DNA of 64,000 bases, taken from contig OY757934.1 in NCBI GenBank assembly GCA_963585895.1, forward strand, positions 45,542,430 through 45,606,429. Direction: 5' to 3'. How positions within the stretch are numbered: position 1 is the first letter of the stretch; each line of letters opens with the position of its first letter. Source of the stretch: Sepioteuthis lessoniana (Eukaryota > Mollusca > Cephalopoda > Myopsida > Loliginidae). A model generated the notes under the pieces. That model made no database searches and was not told where the DNA came from. It saw nothing but the letters and a program-made list of their open reading frames with translations. A program made the position numbers and the translations under genes. Shown in pieces: positions 43,701 through 47,934 of this stretch.

Positions 43701-45923
43701 CTAATTTTTTTCTCCTAGTCATTGAAATGTATTGGTCTACATATTCTAGGTCATTTGTTCTTCTAGTTCCTTTGCGATATACTTTTTGTTCCTCAGGAAG
43801 TATTTCTCGAGCTTCAAGCAAGTGACAGATTTCTTCTCTTATTTGTTCAGTTAAAATTTTCCATAGTAAACATGATTGGCTTGTAGTTGCTCGGGATTGT
43901 TGCTTTTCTGGATCAGAGTAGATTTTTCCTTTTGTTATCTTTCTGGAATTCTTGTCTCATGTGGATAGTTATTACTATTATTATTATTATTATTATTTAC
44001 TCCTTGAGAGTTTTTCGCATCAGCGTTAGCTGATGGTTTCTCACTGGAGTTTGAGTGACAAGTCTACTCAAGTATCCAGGGCTCTTTTCAGTATTCTGGC
44101 CGATCTCAGTAACGCAGTAGTTTGGATGGTCTTTTCTATCCTCTTATTTTCAAGTCCTCCCGTCCCTTTAATAATCCTTTGGTGACTGTACCAAGAGCAC
44201 CAATTACAATTGGTATAATTGTCACTTTCATGTTCCACAGCTTTTTTAATTCCCCAGCAAGATCGAGATATTTATCCTTCTTTTCATTTTCTTTCAATTT
44301 TACTCTGTGGTCAGCCGGGACAGCTATGACCACAATTTTGCGAGCTCTCTTTTTTTCTTTTCTTTTCTTTGATTTTTTTTTTTTTTTATAAATTATTATA
44401 AAGTCTGGTCGTCTGGCCAAGATTAGGCGATCAGTTTGTATATTAAAATCTCAAAGGAGTTTATATGTCTCATTTTCTGGGACAGATGCTGGGTTGTGCA
44501 TATACCATTTGTTTGTACGGCCAAATTTAAATTACTTGCACAAGTCCCTGTAGATCACCTTGCCCACCTATTATTATTGTTATTATTATTATTGCTGCTG
44601 CTGTTCTCATTTTATTCTAATTTACAGCAAGGTAAAATCCTGACTGGTTCGTGGGTGAACGAAAATAGTTTGCAAATTTGGAATTACAGTGAAGGGACCG
44701 TGGAAAAAGACATCCCCTTTCCAAATGAAAAGGGGGAGTACTTGTACTGTGCCCAATTCTGTGACAATAACGTCGTGTTAGCAGGAGGCAGTGGGACAAA
44801 CAACGTCCAAGCCATACACTACCCAACTGGAAAGGTTTGTACTTGTAAGATTGTATAGTTTCATCCCATCCCGGAACCGTTAGTTAAGTCCCAAAAGCTA
44901 GTTGAAGATGTAAATTTGGGACTTGACTGTACACAAAAAATTCCTTCCCTCGTCCTCTTCCGGTCTCGTGGGAGATCTTTTGCACAAGCCTTTTGTGTGG
45001 GTTTCGCGCTAAAATAGACAAAGGGCTCGTCTGACTAGCACCCACATACATACCCACACAACGAATGCCCAACATTGTGTCACAGTTTAAATCAAATCCT
45101 GTTTATATATATATATTATGCATAATTTTTTTATTGAATAGTTTGTATGTGACGTTAATTTTTAAACAAATCAGGGCTCATTTGTCTGCACACAGCTAAA
45201 TGGCTTCCAGTATTGCTATTTAACCCTAATAATTCTAATTAATATCAATCATTTATTTGCATTCAGTAAAATTATTTCAAGTATAGTAAATGATTAAATA
45301 GTTCTAATAGCCCTATACATGAAACCACGACAGGTACTACTACTTCAGGCAGAGTGGACCTGAGAGTAATGGCAATGAAGTGGTATTCCATATTCCTCAA
45401 AGCTTTGGGACTGAAGCCTCACGATCAGATGCAATTTAGTATCCTATCAGGACACTCATTGCTGTGGGGAGGTCTTACCCCTCTGCAGTGATGCAGTCGG
45501 CTTATTCTAACCCCGGACCATAGAGTTATCTTCATTTTTATGAGCATGAGATGCAGGTTCTTGTTTATAGCTGGCGAAACCATATACCTAATGGTGGTGA
45601 CTATGTGAAAAAATAGGCTTTGTAGCGGAAAACTTGCTCTATCTAACGATGTTCTTCCTTTCTTTTATAGTTTTTGTGGAAATAAATAAAAAACATCACT
45701 TTCAAATTAACTATTATATATTGAAAATAAGGAAAAATTGCTGAAATTGTTCTATAAAGTGTTATTGACAGTATAAAAATATCATATGTTTATTTTTTCT
45801 TCCTAGGTTGTTGGAAAAGTTCAGATGGAGAAACCTGTTCACTGCCTCGATTCTATTCATGGGGGAAGCATGTTTGCTGTGGGTTCATGCCAAAATGTGA
45901 TAAAAGTAGCCAAAATGACTTGA
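18220..45923 (+). CDS. WD40 repeat beta-propeller protein, 3' seven exons (5' end missing)
   Basis: Seven exons (18220-18356, 20356-20536, 23034-23140, 30680-30811, 39466-39546, 44628-44834, 45807-45923) join in frame into 319 residues plus a TGA stop. Every internal border is AG/GT. The phase is 1 into the first visible exon, 1 between exons 2 and 3, and 0 elsewhere. The product reads as seven WD40-type blades at about residues 23-52, 67-99, 111-139, 160-192, 203-235, 250-280 and 288-318, with signatures such as VRLYDSRT, GGWDGSLKIFDKRS and NSLQIWNYSEG. Seven blades close a complete propeller, so little besides an N-terminal leader should be missing. WD40 propellers are protein-interaction scaffolds and no catalytic motif is visible. 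I see no signal peptide or membrane segment, so a cytosolic or nuclear role is likely. I do not recognise a specific orthologue and give no symbol. The visible introns are 2.0, 2.5, 7.5, 8.7, 5.1 and 1.0 kb. Confidence 0.9.
18490..19060 (-). mobile_element. SINE family B remnant, split by a family D insertion
   Basis: B-body sequence in reverse ('ttcagagttttccatctcct', 'accaaggttaaa') is cut at 18531 and resumes at 18999 ('gaacttagcctgccttacta'). The head beyond 19060 is degraded. It lies in the first visible intron. Confidence 0.6.
18532..18986 (+). mobile_element. SINE family D inside a family B copy, with TSD
   Basis: The 12-bp repeat accaaggttaaa flanks it at 18520-18531 and 18987-18998. 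The start is 'ttggcccagtcggctgggac', the middle carries several 'aactgaattgtttgaaat' repeats, and the end is 'gttgatatgccataaaacc'. Removing it rejoins the B body. Confidence 0.85.
19210..19345 (+). repeat. Partial SINE family D internal repeats
   Basis: 'actgagtacttatgtcaaac' and 'gaattgtttgaaatagaact' repeat the units at 18830-18910. There is no head or tail. The stretch 19346-19590 shows nothing recognisable. Confidence 0.5.
19590..20150. repeat. GC-richer segment of unknown origin in an intron
   Basis: It is markedly richer in CpG than the flanking intron ('gacccgaccggcccggtcct', 'gagagccgccgacagcgc'). A 110-codon minus-strand frame crosses it (19574-19906) but contains no motif I recognise. 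The end ('ggctatcaaaggtcaatatg') resembles the ends of the repeats at 17340 and 26848. Confidence 0.35.
20356..20536 (+). CDS. WD40 gene, second visible exon
   Basis: The acceptor is 'gtcaatag|ctttat' and the donor is 'gaaag|gtcagt'. The exon encodes LYSIETGDLL, which completes blade 1 directly from the previous exon (GGIQ-LYS), and then blade 2 (VMCMRFHPDNESTFLATTADG). It is 181 nt long and ends with one base of a split codon. An unrelated SINE (family A) starts only 48 bp past the donor site. Confidence 0.9.
20585..20816 (+). mobile_element. SINE family A, best preserved copy, with TSD
   Basis: It is flanked by ttattaagaatgt at 20572-20584 and 20817-20829. Pol III-type internal promoter boxes are intact: tggtctagtgg (A box) at 20596-20606 and ggttcaatccc (B box) at 20639-20649. 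The body then runs to 'gagccaactttac'. It lies 48 bp after the exon ending at 20536, in the same orientation as the gene. Confidence 0.9.
21219..21350 (+). repeat. SINE family D fragment
   Basis: 'gattacgctgactgtattct' and 'gacggtgaggctccagttct', then 'aacgtgaagtacccc', match the first half of family D. The remainder is missing. Confidence 0.5.
21690..21942. repeat. Dispersed repeat with a 17-bp perfect inverted repeat
   Basis: gagtttcacgtcttcga at 21796-21812 is the exact inverse of 21926-21942. The left part ('tataaaatctttacgctgct', then 'taatatcat') recurs at about 60825-60970, so it is a dispersed family. No coding content. Confidence 0.55.
21988..22217. repeat. (AG)n and (GT)n microsatellites
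   Basis: AG run at 21988-22041, GT run at 22042-22081, and a second pure GT run at 22145-22217. Open frames on both strands here (Arg-Glu, Val-Cys, Thr-His repeats) are artefacts. Confidence 0.95.
22338..22578. mobile_element. MITE with 40-bp terminal inverted repeats
   Basis: 22338-22377 and 22539-22578 are inverse complements with a single mismatch (from 'tgtctcaaaatagatg' to 'ataatgatt'). Total length is 241 bp and the interior shows no transposase. The superfamily cannot be set because a target duplication is not obvious. Confidence 0.8.
23034..23140 (+). CDS. WD40 gene, third visible exon
   Basis: The acceptor is 'atctttgcag|agccaac' and the donor is 'atgcag|gtgagt'. The split codon (G + AG) gives Glu, followed by PTNEINIMDFCLDGQTFATG and the strand signature TDLAVRLYDSRT, a textbook WD blade (blade 3). 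The exon is 107 nt long. Confidence 0.9.
23225..23470 (+). mobile_element. Diverged SINE family B copy
   Basis: The tRNA-like head ('ctgtaacggttatcatggca') is followed by the B body ('ggcgtaaaaccgcctattct', 'ggagaaggaaagattctgaa'). The tail is lost. It begins 85 bp after the exon ending at 23140. Confidence 0.55.
23820..24300. repeat. (TC)n(TA)n and (TA)n(GT)n microsatellites
   Basis: A TC-rich tract leads into a pure TA run at 23881-23919. A second TA run lies at 24183-24209 and GT/GC alternations near 24273-24302. Frames at 24017-24316 on both strands are low complexity. Confidence 0.85.
24436..24655. repeat. GT-rich minisatellite
   Basis: Variants of 'gtgtctgtgtttgttc' recur with a period near 16-18 bp for about 220 bp. 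All three forward frames are open, which is typical of such repeats and not evidence for a gene. Confidence 0.85.
25195..25345 (+). mobile_element. RTE LINE reverse transcriptase fragment (YADD box)
   Basis: Frame 25196 onward reads THADYADDLTLLANTIINS, the catalytic YxDD box of RTE-type RT. It degrades after about 150 bp. The stretch 24660-25190 shows no feature. Confidence 0.75.
25752..26300 (-). mobile_element. RTE LINE 3' end, long copy
   Basis: It opens with (CAT)n at 25752-25772. On the reverse strand it encodes, from its 5' side, KSDLTDKMKRSFFRAAV and LYGCTT. After a frameshift near 26145 it continues with MLRAILNKSWRQHPTRHQLY and the terminal REKWRKRVRDIRA. It is the same family as 47113-47577. 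Confidence 0.85.
26510..26868. repeat. Dispersed repeat, copy 2 (class unknown)
   Basis: It is collinear with 16905-17350: 'cacttctttataaaaatata', 'cacactttattttcgaaaag', 'gactgctatattgaccca', 'ttatttacacaggtgcatc'. Nothing is recognised in 26870-27280. Confidence 0.65.
27290..27905 (+). mobile_element. Old RTE LINE copy, RT thumb to C-terminus
   Basis: Broken frames read LEQAARTIGLYVNANKTVLM, then YLGSNISFTKSDVN, then RIIQVRGVKRVGHC and GDLPEVMTDRD, collinear with the younger copies. Many stops and small deletions make it clearly older than the 47-kb copy. Confidence 0.75.
27998..28390. repeat. Cluster of (TA)n and (GT)n microsatellites
   Basis: TA then GT runs at 28000-28068, a pure TA run of 52 bp at 28147-28198, and TA then GT at 28327-28389. 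The sequence between them is not recognised. 28390-28925 holds nothing I can identify. Confidence 0.95.
28930..29055. repeat. (GATA)n with higher-order unit
   Basis: Runs of gata alternate with 'tatgaagagaac' plus g/t/a, giving at least four higher-order units. Further pure GATA tracts lie at 30000-30020, 30303-30335 and 30340-30382. Confidence 0.9.
29091..29666 (-). mobile_element. Full-length SINE family D copy
   Basis: In reverse it starts with the shared tail ('ttttatggcatatcaaccat', 'ggttatttaatgcc') and passes about five 'agcataagtacacagtt'-type internal repeats. It then has 'gggccctatcaggtgctacc' and ends 'cagccgactgggcaa'. The best template for the family in this window. Confidence 0.8.
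29758..29978 (-). mobile_element. SINE family C copy
   Basis: The tail in reverse ('gacgacatatcagtcttcgt', 'ggttatttaatgcc') is followed by body and 'gagttcgaactcg'. The last ~30 bp of the head is missing. Confidence 0.65.
30022..30298 (+). mobile_element. SINE family B copy
   Basis: The head ('tgtaatagttgtcgtcgtag', then 'cgagttcaaatgctgg', B-box-like) is followed by the full B body and the tail 'gagtggaggggttggtaaat'. It sits between GATA tracts about 380 bp upstream of the exon at 30680. Confidence 0.75.
30680..30811 (+). CDS. WD40 gene, fourth visible exon
   Basis: The acceptor is 'tttctttgcag|ttgttg' and the donor is 'ctgaag|gtcagt'. The exon encodes LLYTYGGENSHHREEGCMNR and then blade 4 (IYALKFSPDNNDIFVTGGWD). 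It is 132 nt (44 codons), phase 0 at both ends. The histidine-rich loop before the blade is an inter-blade insertion. Confidence 0.9.
31110..31740 (-). mobile_element. RTE LINE fragment split by a SINE
   Basis: The reverse strand carries ISVLLYGCITWTLTKRLE and preceding FPEKIKRKFFQAIA, with more degraded sequence on the other side of the SINE. The coding segments are collinear with the copy at 47113. Confidence 0.75.
31204..31490 (-). mobile_element. SINE family B nested in an RTE copy, with TSD
   Basis: It is flanked by ctgctcttttgtaggta at 31187-31203 and 31491-31507 (17 bp, perfect). A complete copy, with the head at the right edge ('cgactacaccatgggcac' in reverse). Perfect TSD and good identity to 43175-43465 suggest a fairly recent insertion. 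Confidence 0.88.
31818..32035 (-). mobile_element. RTE LINE 3' end
   Basis: (CAT)n at 31822-31841 is followed by the complement of the RTE C-terminal coding end ('cggtaggtcttcaagactat', 'tgtgagggtgtccacaggag'). It joins directly to the 70-bp segment 'aaagcaaggtgctgactaaa' that precedes the foldback. Confidence 0.7.
32040..32318. mobile_element. Foldback element, copy 1
   Basis: Arms at 32117-32160 and 32227-32270 are 44 bp each with two mismatches ('gtaaatacttgcac' to 'acagctgttt'). The loop contains 'gatctcccccactggagat', itself a small palindrome. The right flank 32271-32318 ('ggttatagtaattcaattta') is complementary to the left flank of copy 2 (33524-33570), so the ancestral arms were longer (~95 bp). 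Confidence 0.8.
32528..32612 (+). repeat. tRNA-like sequence (SINE head)
   Basis: 'atggctcagtagtagagttt' (A-box-like) is followed by 'tggttcgatctccagtgg' (B box). The segment 'gatctccagtgggggagatc' is shared with the foldback loops. No cloverleaf is convincing, so it is not called as a tRNA gene. Confidence 0.5.
32640..33350 (+). mobile_element. CR1/L2-like LINE 3' relic with tandem triplication
   Basis: The frames read LLKPRVEYCALVWDPVYRH (RT thumb region) and later LSYRERLEKLGLTLS, resembling CR1/L2-type LINE C-termini. Stops interrupt it. Related C-terminal sequence (FFAKFHFFNILSNLIK) continues at 33770-33970, beyond the second foldback. Confidence 0.6.
32751..33137 (+). repeat. Three tandem 129-bp units
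   Basis: 'ggaataattgactggat' starts at 32751, 32880 and 33009, giving exact 129-bp (43-codon) spacing. The units are nearly identical at first and more diverged in the third. They lie wholly inside the LINE coding relic. Confidence 0.9.
33356..33725. mobile_element. Foldback element, copy 2
   Basis: Arms at 33571-33614 and 33679-33722, each 44 bp. The upstream flank (33356-33450, 'gactttaaaagcaaggtgct') matches that of copy 1 at about 31995-32075. It keeps ~50 bp of left outer arm (33524-33570) that copy 1 lost. Confidence 0.8.
33770..33975 (+). repeat. LINE C-terminal relic repeated at 34775-34935
   Basis: 'aacatattgtctaatctgat', 'ttggatgatttcagaaaaaa' and 'tatacgaaaaagaatttagg' recur in the same order at 34775-34935 ('ttggatggtttcagaaaaaa', 'tatacgaaaaagaatttaag'). 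The translated segment LDDFRKNYTKKNL looks like the end of a CR1-like RT. Confidence 0.6.
34040..34560 (+). mobile_element. LINE 3' coding end ('IIPIVIGALGT' type) with nested SINE C
   Basis: Frame 34071 reads LTIIPIVIGAFGTVLKGLLK and then ALLRTAR-like sequence. The same C-terminal region occurs on the minus strand at 44136-44420. A family C SINE (about 34278-34497) interrupts it, and the relic resumes with 'gctgatgtgaaaaattctca' and an (AAT)n tail. Confidence 0.65.
34278..34497 (+). mobile_element. SINE family C nested in a LINE 3' end
   Basis: The head ('gcgagttcgaattccagtcg') is followed by the complete tail ('ggcattaaataacctacaac', 'ttgatatgccattaaacaaa'). A short imperfect TSD around 'ccat(t)cagctg' flanks it. 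The extreme 5' end of the tRNA head is missing. Confidence 0.65.
34947..35190 (+). mobile_element. SINE family A copy
   Basis: The B box 'ggttcaatcccag' is clear, the A-box region is mutated, and the body runs to 'cgactacagtcgccaattt'. Confidence 0.75.
35535..35725 (+). mobile_element. RTE LINE 3' coding fragment
   Basis: The frames read RPAGHIWRSRDELISEVLLL, then QLCVDIGRYLEDLPRAMD, matching the RTE C-terminus. It ends in an (AG)n tract instead of (ATG)n. Confidence 0.65.
35990..36205 (+). mobile_element. SINE family A copy, 5' part damaged
   Basis: B box 'cgttcaatcccaggtcgagt'. The body ends 'gattatggtcaccaatttta' and runs directly into (TA)n at 36210-36283. The A-box half is replaced by unrelated sequence. 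Confidence 0.7.
36208..36283. repeat. (TA)n microsatellite
   Basis: Two pure TA runs (36208-36229 and 36239-36283) separated by 'aatttactt'. Confidence 0.95.
36374..37680 (-). mobile_element. Tc1/mariner (maT-like) transposase relic
   Basis: The minus strand shows degraded pieces in the right order: MSEQEKE, LNAETKPKFLCL, LTALATVIKNDPTT, then the helix-turn-helix stretch ANELKDPKKTVRTAIKQDL. An internal deletion then joins it to SPDL and to the C-terminal TAIEDEWNKMSEEFI. The terminal region reads 'taccgtatttgacagtatat' near 36382. The C-terminal layout is the same as in the DD37D transposase at 50090-50888. Confidence 0.65.
36831..37340. repeat. Five tandem 102-bp units derived from a transposase DNA-binding domain
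   Basis: Units begin 'ggtctgggcttaaatcttgt' at 36831, 36933, 37035, 37137 and 37239, nearly identical (one visible T/C difference). 102 bp is 34 codons. On the minus strand each unit encodes ANELKDPKKTVRTAIKQDL followed by SPDLKNDPTT and one stop codon. On the plus strand the array is fully open and gives a periodic 174-residue frame (36875-37399) that I consider antisense and non-coding. Confidence 0.92.
37697..37743. repeat. (TA)n microsatellite
   Basis: Pure TA run of 46 bp. 37744-38020 shows nothing recognised apart from a short TA run at 38009-38022 that abuts the mariner end. Confidence 0.95.
38022..39300 (-). mobile_element. Mariner-like relic plus shared upstream cargo, inverse of the 6.5-kb copy
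   Basis: The transposon proper spans 38022-38923, with ends 'tacgaggatcattaaataag' and the complement of 'tggttcattcaataagtttc'. Minus-strand remnants keep FHQDNAPVHNSILV (second catalytic Asp region) and the PxLAPCNF-like third motif, so this copy retains a middle part lost from 6947-7718. 38924-39300 is collinear with 6548-6946 ('gacctgatcactaaagctga', 'gacgcaccgacaggcgcca'). Confidence 0.78.
39466..39546 (+). CDS. WD40 gene, fifth visible exon
   Basis: A very long T tract precedes the acceptor 'tttgtcag|atattc', and the donor is 'ctcaag|gtacga'. The exon encodes IFDKRSKQGVRRSIPGPHIC and then GDALDLK. IFDKRS is the last strand of blade 4, so the exon boundary falls inside a blade. It is 81 nt (27 codons), phase 0 at both ends. 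Confidence 0.87.
39975..40620. mobile_element. LTR-like dispersed repeat, rearranged copy
   Basis: It starts TGTGACAATCTAGCCGCAC like the copy at 41062. After about 110 bp it switches: 'tttggcgcgaaaccagacaa' is the inverse of a segment near the 3' end of the 41-kb copy. GC-rich, with 61- to 84-codon frames that carry no known motif. Confidence 0.5.
40794..41027 (+). mobile_element. SINE family B copy, diverged
   Basis: Head 'atggttaccgtcgtacgaaa', body 'ggagaaggaaaacactgaat' and tail 'cctgttaaactcctctta' are all recognisable. The first part of the tRNA-like head is missing, and a GT microsatellite follows at 41036-41063. Confidence 0.65.
41062..41652. mobile_element. LTR-like dispersed repeat (candidate solo LTR)
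   Basis: It begins TGTGACAATATATCC and ends near 'caccgtgccaca'. The related copy at 44.9-45.1 kb ends ATTGTGTCACA, so the ends are inverted TG...CA as in LTRs. 'agcatatataaccgagagtg' is a possible TATA box. The 140- and 95-codon frames crossing it show no domain. Confidence 0.5.
42000..42240 (-). mobile_element. LINE 3' end relic
   Basis: The arrangement of complements ('gatcacaattcttccgatgt', 'caagttcatgttccacag') parallels the minus-strand IIPIVIGALGT-type LINE ends at 42640-43480 and 43900-44560. Too diverged to read a protein. Confidence 0.4.
42337..42609 (-). mobile_element. SINE family B copy with TSD, tail truncated
   Basis: It is flanked by attattattaatattat at 42320-42336 and 42610-42626. 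The head at the right is intact ('aaccattacaccacgggcac' in reverse), but the tail starts abruptly at 'cgggcagg', missing the last ~25 bp found in sister copies. Confidence 0.85.
42640..43490 (-). mobile_element. LINE 3' coding relic interrupted by a SINE
   Basis: The minus strand is similar in order to 43900-44560: 'ccaagtacaccaactataat' corresponds to the ALGT region and 'tctatggtccgctggggtgt' to the VPADHRVK region. A family B SINE splits it at 43175-43465. Confidence 0.55.
43175..43465 (-). mobile_element. SINE family B, full length, with TSD
   Basis: It is flanked by ttcatttattatgcgat at 43158-43174 and the same sequence with one change (c to t) at 43466-43482. The complete tail ('taccgacccctccgctcggg') and head are present. 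Confidence 0.88.
43900..44560 (-). mobile_element. LINE 3' coding end, best preserved of its type
   Basis: The minus strand reads IVVIAVPADHRVKLKENEKK, then LDLAGELKKLWNMKVTIIPI and VIGALGTVTKGLLKG, ending toward an (ATT)n tract at 43965-43998. The frame is open for 94 codons (44136-44420). This is the C-terminal region of a LINE polyprotein whose clade I cannot assign. Confidence 0.65.
44628..44834 (+). CDS. WD40 gene, sixth visible exon
   Basis: The acceptor is 'ctaatttacag|caaggt' and the donor is 'ggaaag|gtttgt'. The exon is 207 nt (69 codons) and encodes QGKILTGSWVNENSLQIWNY (blade 5), then YLYCAQFCDNNVVLAGGSGT and blade 6. It lies just downstream of an (ATT)n tract and a relic LINE 3' end on the other strand. 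Confidence 0.9.
44895..45092. mobile_element. Partial LTR-like repeat (third copy of the 41-kb family)
   Basis: 'cttccggtctcgtgggagat', 'cttttgtgtgggtttcgcgc' and the end 'aacattgtgtcaca' match the 3' third of 41062-41652. It sits in the last intron, 60 bp after the donor at 44834. Confidence 0.6.
45305..45530 (-). mobile_element. SINE family D fragment
   Basis: Reverse body only ('ggcagagtggacctgagagt', 'tgcagtgatgcagtcggctt'). Tail and internal repeats are absent. It lies in the last intron. Confidence 0.6.
45807..45923 (+). CDS. WD40 gene, terminal exon with stop
   Basis: The acceptor is 'ttcttcctag|gttgtt'. The exon encodes VVGKVQMEKPVHCLDSIHGG and then the last blade (SMFAVGSCQNVIKVAKM), and ends ACT-TGA at 45921-45923. 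It is 117 nt long, with 38 coding codons. The blade is complete at the stop, so there is no C-terminal domain beyond the propeller. Confidence 0.9.
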   Translation, partial: VVGKVQMEKPVHCLDSIHGGSMFAVGSCQNVIKVAKMT

Positions 45924-46046
45924 GGTAGCATCCAAATTGAAAATCTTTGAGAAAAAAAACACAGTTTATAGGATATTTCACCACAGTTTAAAAAGAACCT
46001 TTTAAAAGAATGATAACCACTAAAGAGTAACAGATCACTTTTCTGC

Positions 46047-46047
<1 letters not shown>

Positions 46048-46111
<64 letters not shown>
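46048..46111. repeat. (TA)n(TG)n microsatellite in the presumed 3' UTR
   Basis: TA run then TG run, about 125 bp after the stop codon of the WD40 gene. Confidence 0.95.
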
Positions 46112-46116
<5 letters not shown>

Positions 46117-46347
46117 ACAACAAATTTTCAATCAAATGATTAATATCACTATCTTTTATGTCTCTGACACGTCTCCTCAGAACTTTTAATCAAAATATGT
46201 CATTCACTTGGCCTGTTGGTCTGAGAAATAGCCACCGCTGAGAAAAATACAGCCGTTCCATTGAGGACTTTTGTAGAAATTCTACTGACCACTCGACAGC
46301 TAAGGACATTCACAAAACACTGTCCAAGCGGAAAAAAATTCTTCACA

Positions 46348-46353
46348 AATAAA
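46348..46353 (+). terminator. Candidate poly(A) signal of the WD40 gene
   Basis: An AATAAA hexamer lies 425 nt after the stop codon, followed by a T/GT-rich stretch (46371-46389) that could act as the downstream element. The implied 3' UTR carries an (AT)n(GT)n microsatellite at 46048-46111. Transcript data would be needed to confirm the cleavage site. Confidence 0.45.
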
Positions 46354-46599
46354 GATATTGAAAATATAAAGTTTTTTTTTTGTTTTTTTAAGGACTGGCC
46401 ATATAATTTATCTACCATATGAACTCATGTAATGAACGACTATTTTTCACCTAAAAAAACCAAGGGCACGTTCATTACATGAAATATGTTTTAAAAAACA
46501 CTTTTTTGTAGATAACAATTAGAGATCGTTCATTTCACGAAGTTGTTCATTACACTCATTTTAAAGCTTCCGTTTCTATCTGCATCTTTCTTTGAGTTC

Positions 46600-47095
46600 T
46601 ACATAAATTGTGTCACCCAAAAAACTGCTTCTTCCAACCTCGGAATTCACCTTGCCCCTTCACCACAATCAGGACATGACACAAGGTCAAATTTTTAGTC
46701 GGTTGCCTTCCATTACACTAATGCACGATCAAGAGCAGTTCTAAAAATTGCTTGGTCTCCATCGTCATTACTCCCCTGGGAGGCACCTCTGACATCAAGC
46801 AATGAACCTGAACCTTGTCCTTATAGATGAAGAAGCAGGTGCTGCCTGGAGGAAGAGGACGGCTTACTGAAACCAAGCTCATCAATAAATCAGCAGATAT
46901 AAAAGTTTGTGCCTATTTCCACCTCAAATAAGTTTGGGGTAGCCTACTATATAACATGATAAAAGGTAGCAAGTTATTCTTCATAGGATTAATTAATTTA
47001 TAAGTTTTGCTTTAAAAATTGCTCATTAAAAAGCTTGTATTTACCTAAAATCTCCACTATGGATAATATAGGACAAAGTCATTTTTAAGCAGCTC
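46600..47095. other. Intergenic; weak SINE traces
   Basis: 'caggacatgacacaaggtca' at about 46672 is a family B tail remnant, and 'acaaagtcatttttaagcag' at 47073 is another. The remainder is not recognised. Confidence 0.4.
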
Positions 47096-47096
47096 C

Positions 47097-47577
47097 AAAA
47101 AAAAAAAAAAAAAAAATGAAACGCAGTTTCTTCCAGGCAGCGGTCACATCGATACTGCTATATGGCTGCACTACATGGACGCTAACAAAACGGCTGGAGA
47201 AGAAGCTAGACGGCAATTACACAAGAATGCTACGTGCAATCTTGAATAAGTCCTGGCGGCAACACCCCACAAGACACCAACTGTACGGCCACCTGCTCCC
47301 TATCACGAAAACTATTCAAGTTAGACGAACCAGACATGCAGGAAACTGCTGGAGAAGCAGGGACGAGCTCATAAGAGATGTACTCTTATGGACCCCCACA
47401 CATGGCCGTACAAAAGCAGGACGACCAGCACGAACATACATTCAGCAGCTATGTGAGGATACGGGATGTTGTCCTGAAGACCTGCCTAGGGCGATGAACG
47501 ATAGGGAGGAGTGGCGAGAGAGGGTCAGGGATATCCGTGCTACCAGCGCGATATGATGATGATGATGATGACCCAAC
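47097..47577 (+). mobile_element. Youngest RTE LINE copy (5' truncated, intact C-terminal frame)
   Basis: After a run of 20 A (47097-47116) an uninterrupted 146-codon frame encodes the last part of the RTE reverse transcriptase: MKRSFFQAAVTSILLYGCTT, then RTRHAGNCWRSRDELIRDVL, to EEWRERVRDIRATS and a stop, followed by (ATG)n. It lacks the catalytic palm, so it is a dead-on-arrival truncation, but the intact frame implies recent insertion. It is embedded in family B SINE sequence. Confidence 0.88.
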
Positions 47578-47850
47578 CCCTCCACATGAGCAAGTTGTGA
47601 TACAAGTTCAGTTTTTAAGCGAAGTTCAACAGGTTTGAATTCAAATTCTCTTAGGACGGTTGTAGCTTTCGTAGTGCAACAGTTATCGTAGTAGGAAGTG
47701 GATCGGGTATCCGAGATCAAACCCTGCTTGCATTTCACATAGCGTCAATTCACTTGGTGAAAGATATAACTACCTATAGATATGGATGAATAGTAAAACA
47801 AATGAGGCTTTTTAATCATGGTATGGCAACCGGTTTAGACTTGGAGAAGG
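47578..47850. mobile_element. Two family B SINE pieces in inverted arrangement
   Basis: 47578-47660 is tail and body in reverse ('ccaacccctccacatgagca', 'caacaggtttgaattcaaat'). From about 47665 a head and body run forward ('gtgcaacagttatcgtagta', 'gcaaccggtttagacttgga'). The junction near 47660 joins them head to head. Confidence 0.55.
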
Positions 47851-47934
47851 ATGGGTTTCATCAGGCTATTCCTACTTAAGACATGCTGTGAGTAGCACCT
47901 TTACATCCAAAACAGGTAACGGGATAAATCTTTT

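Noticed and set aside
47442-47738. 98-codon minus-strand frame
   Set aside because: Antisense of the RTE C-terminus and family B SINE sequence.
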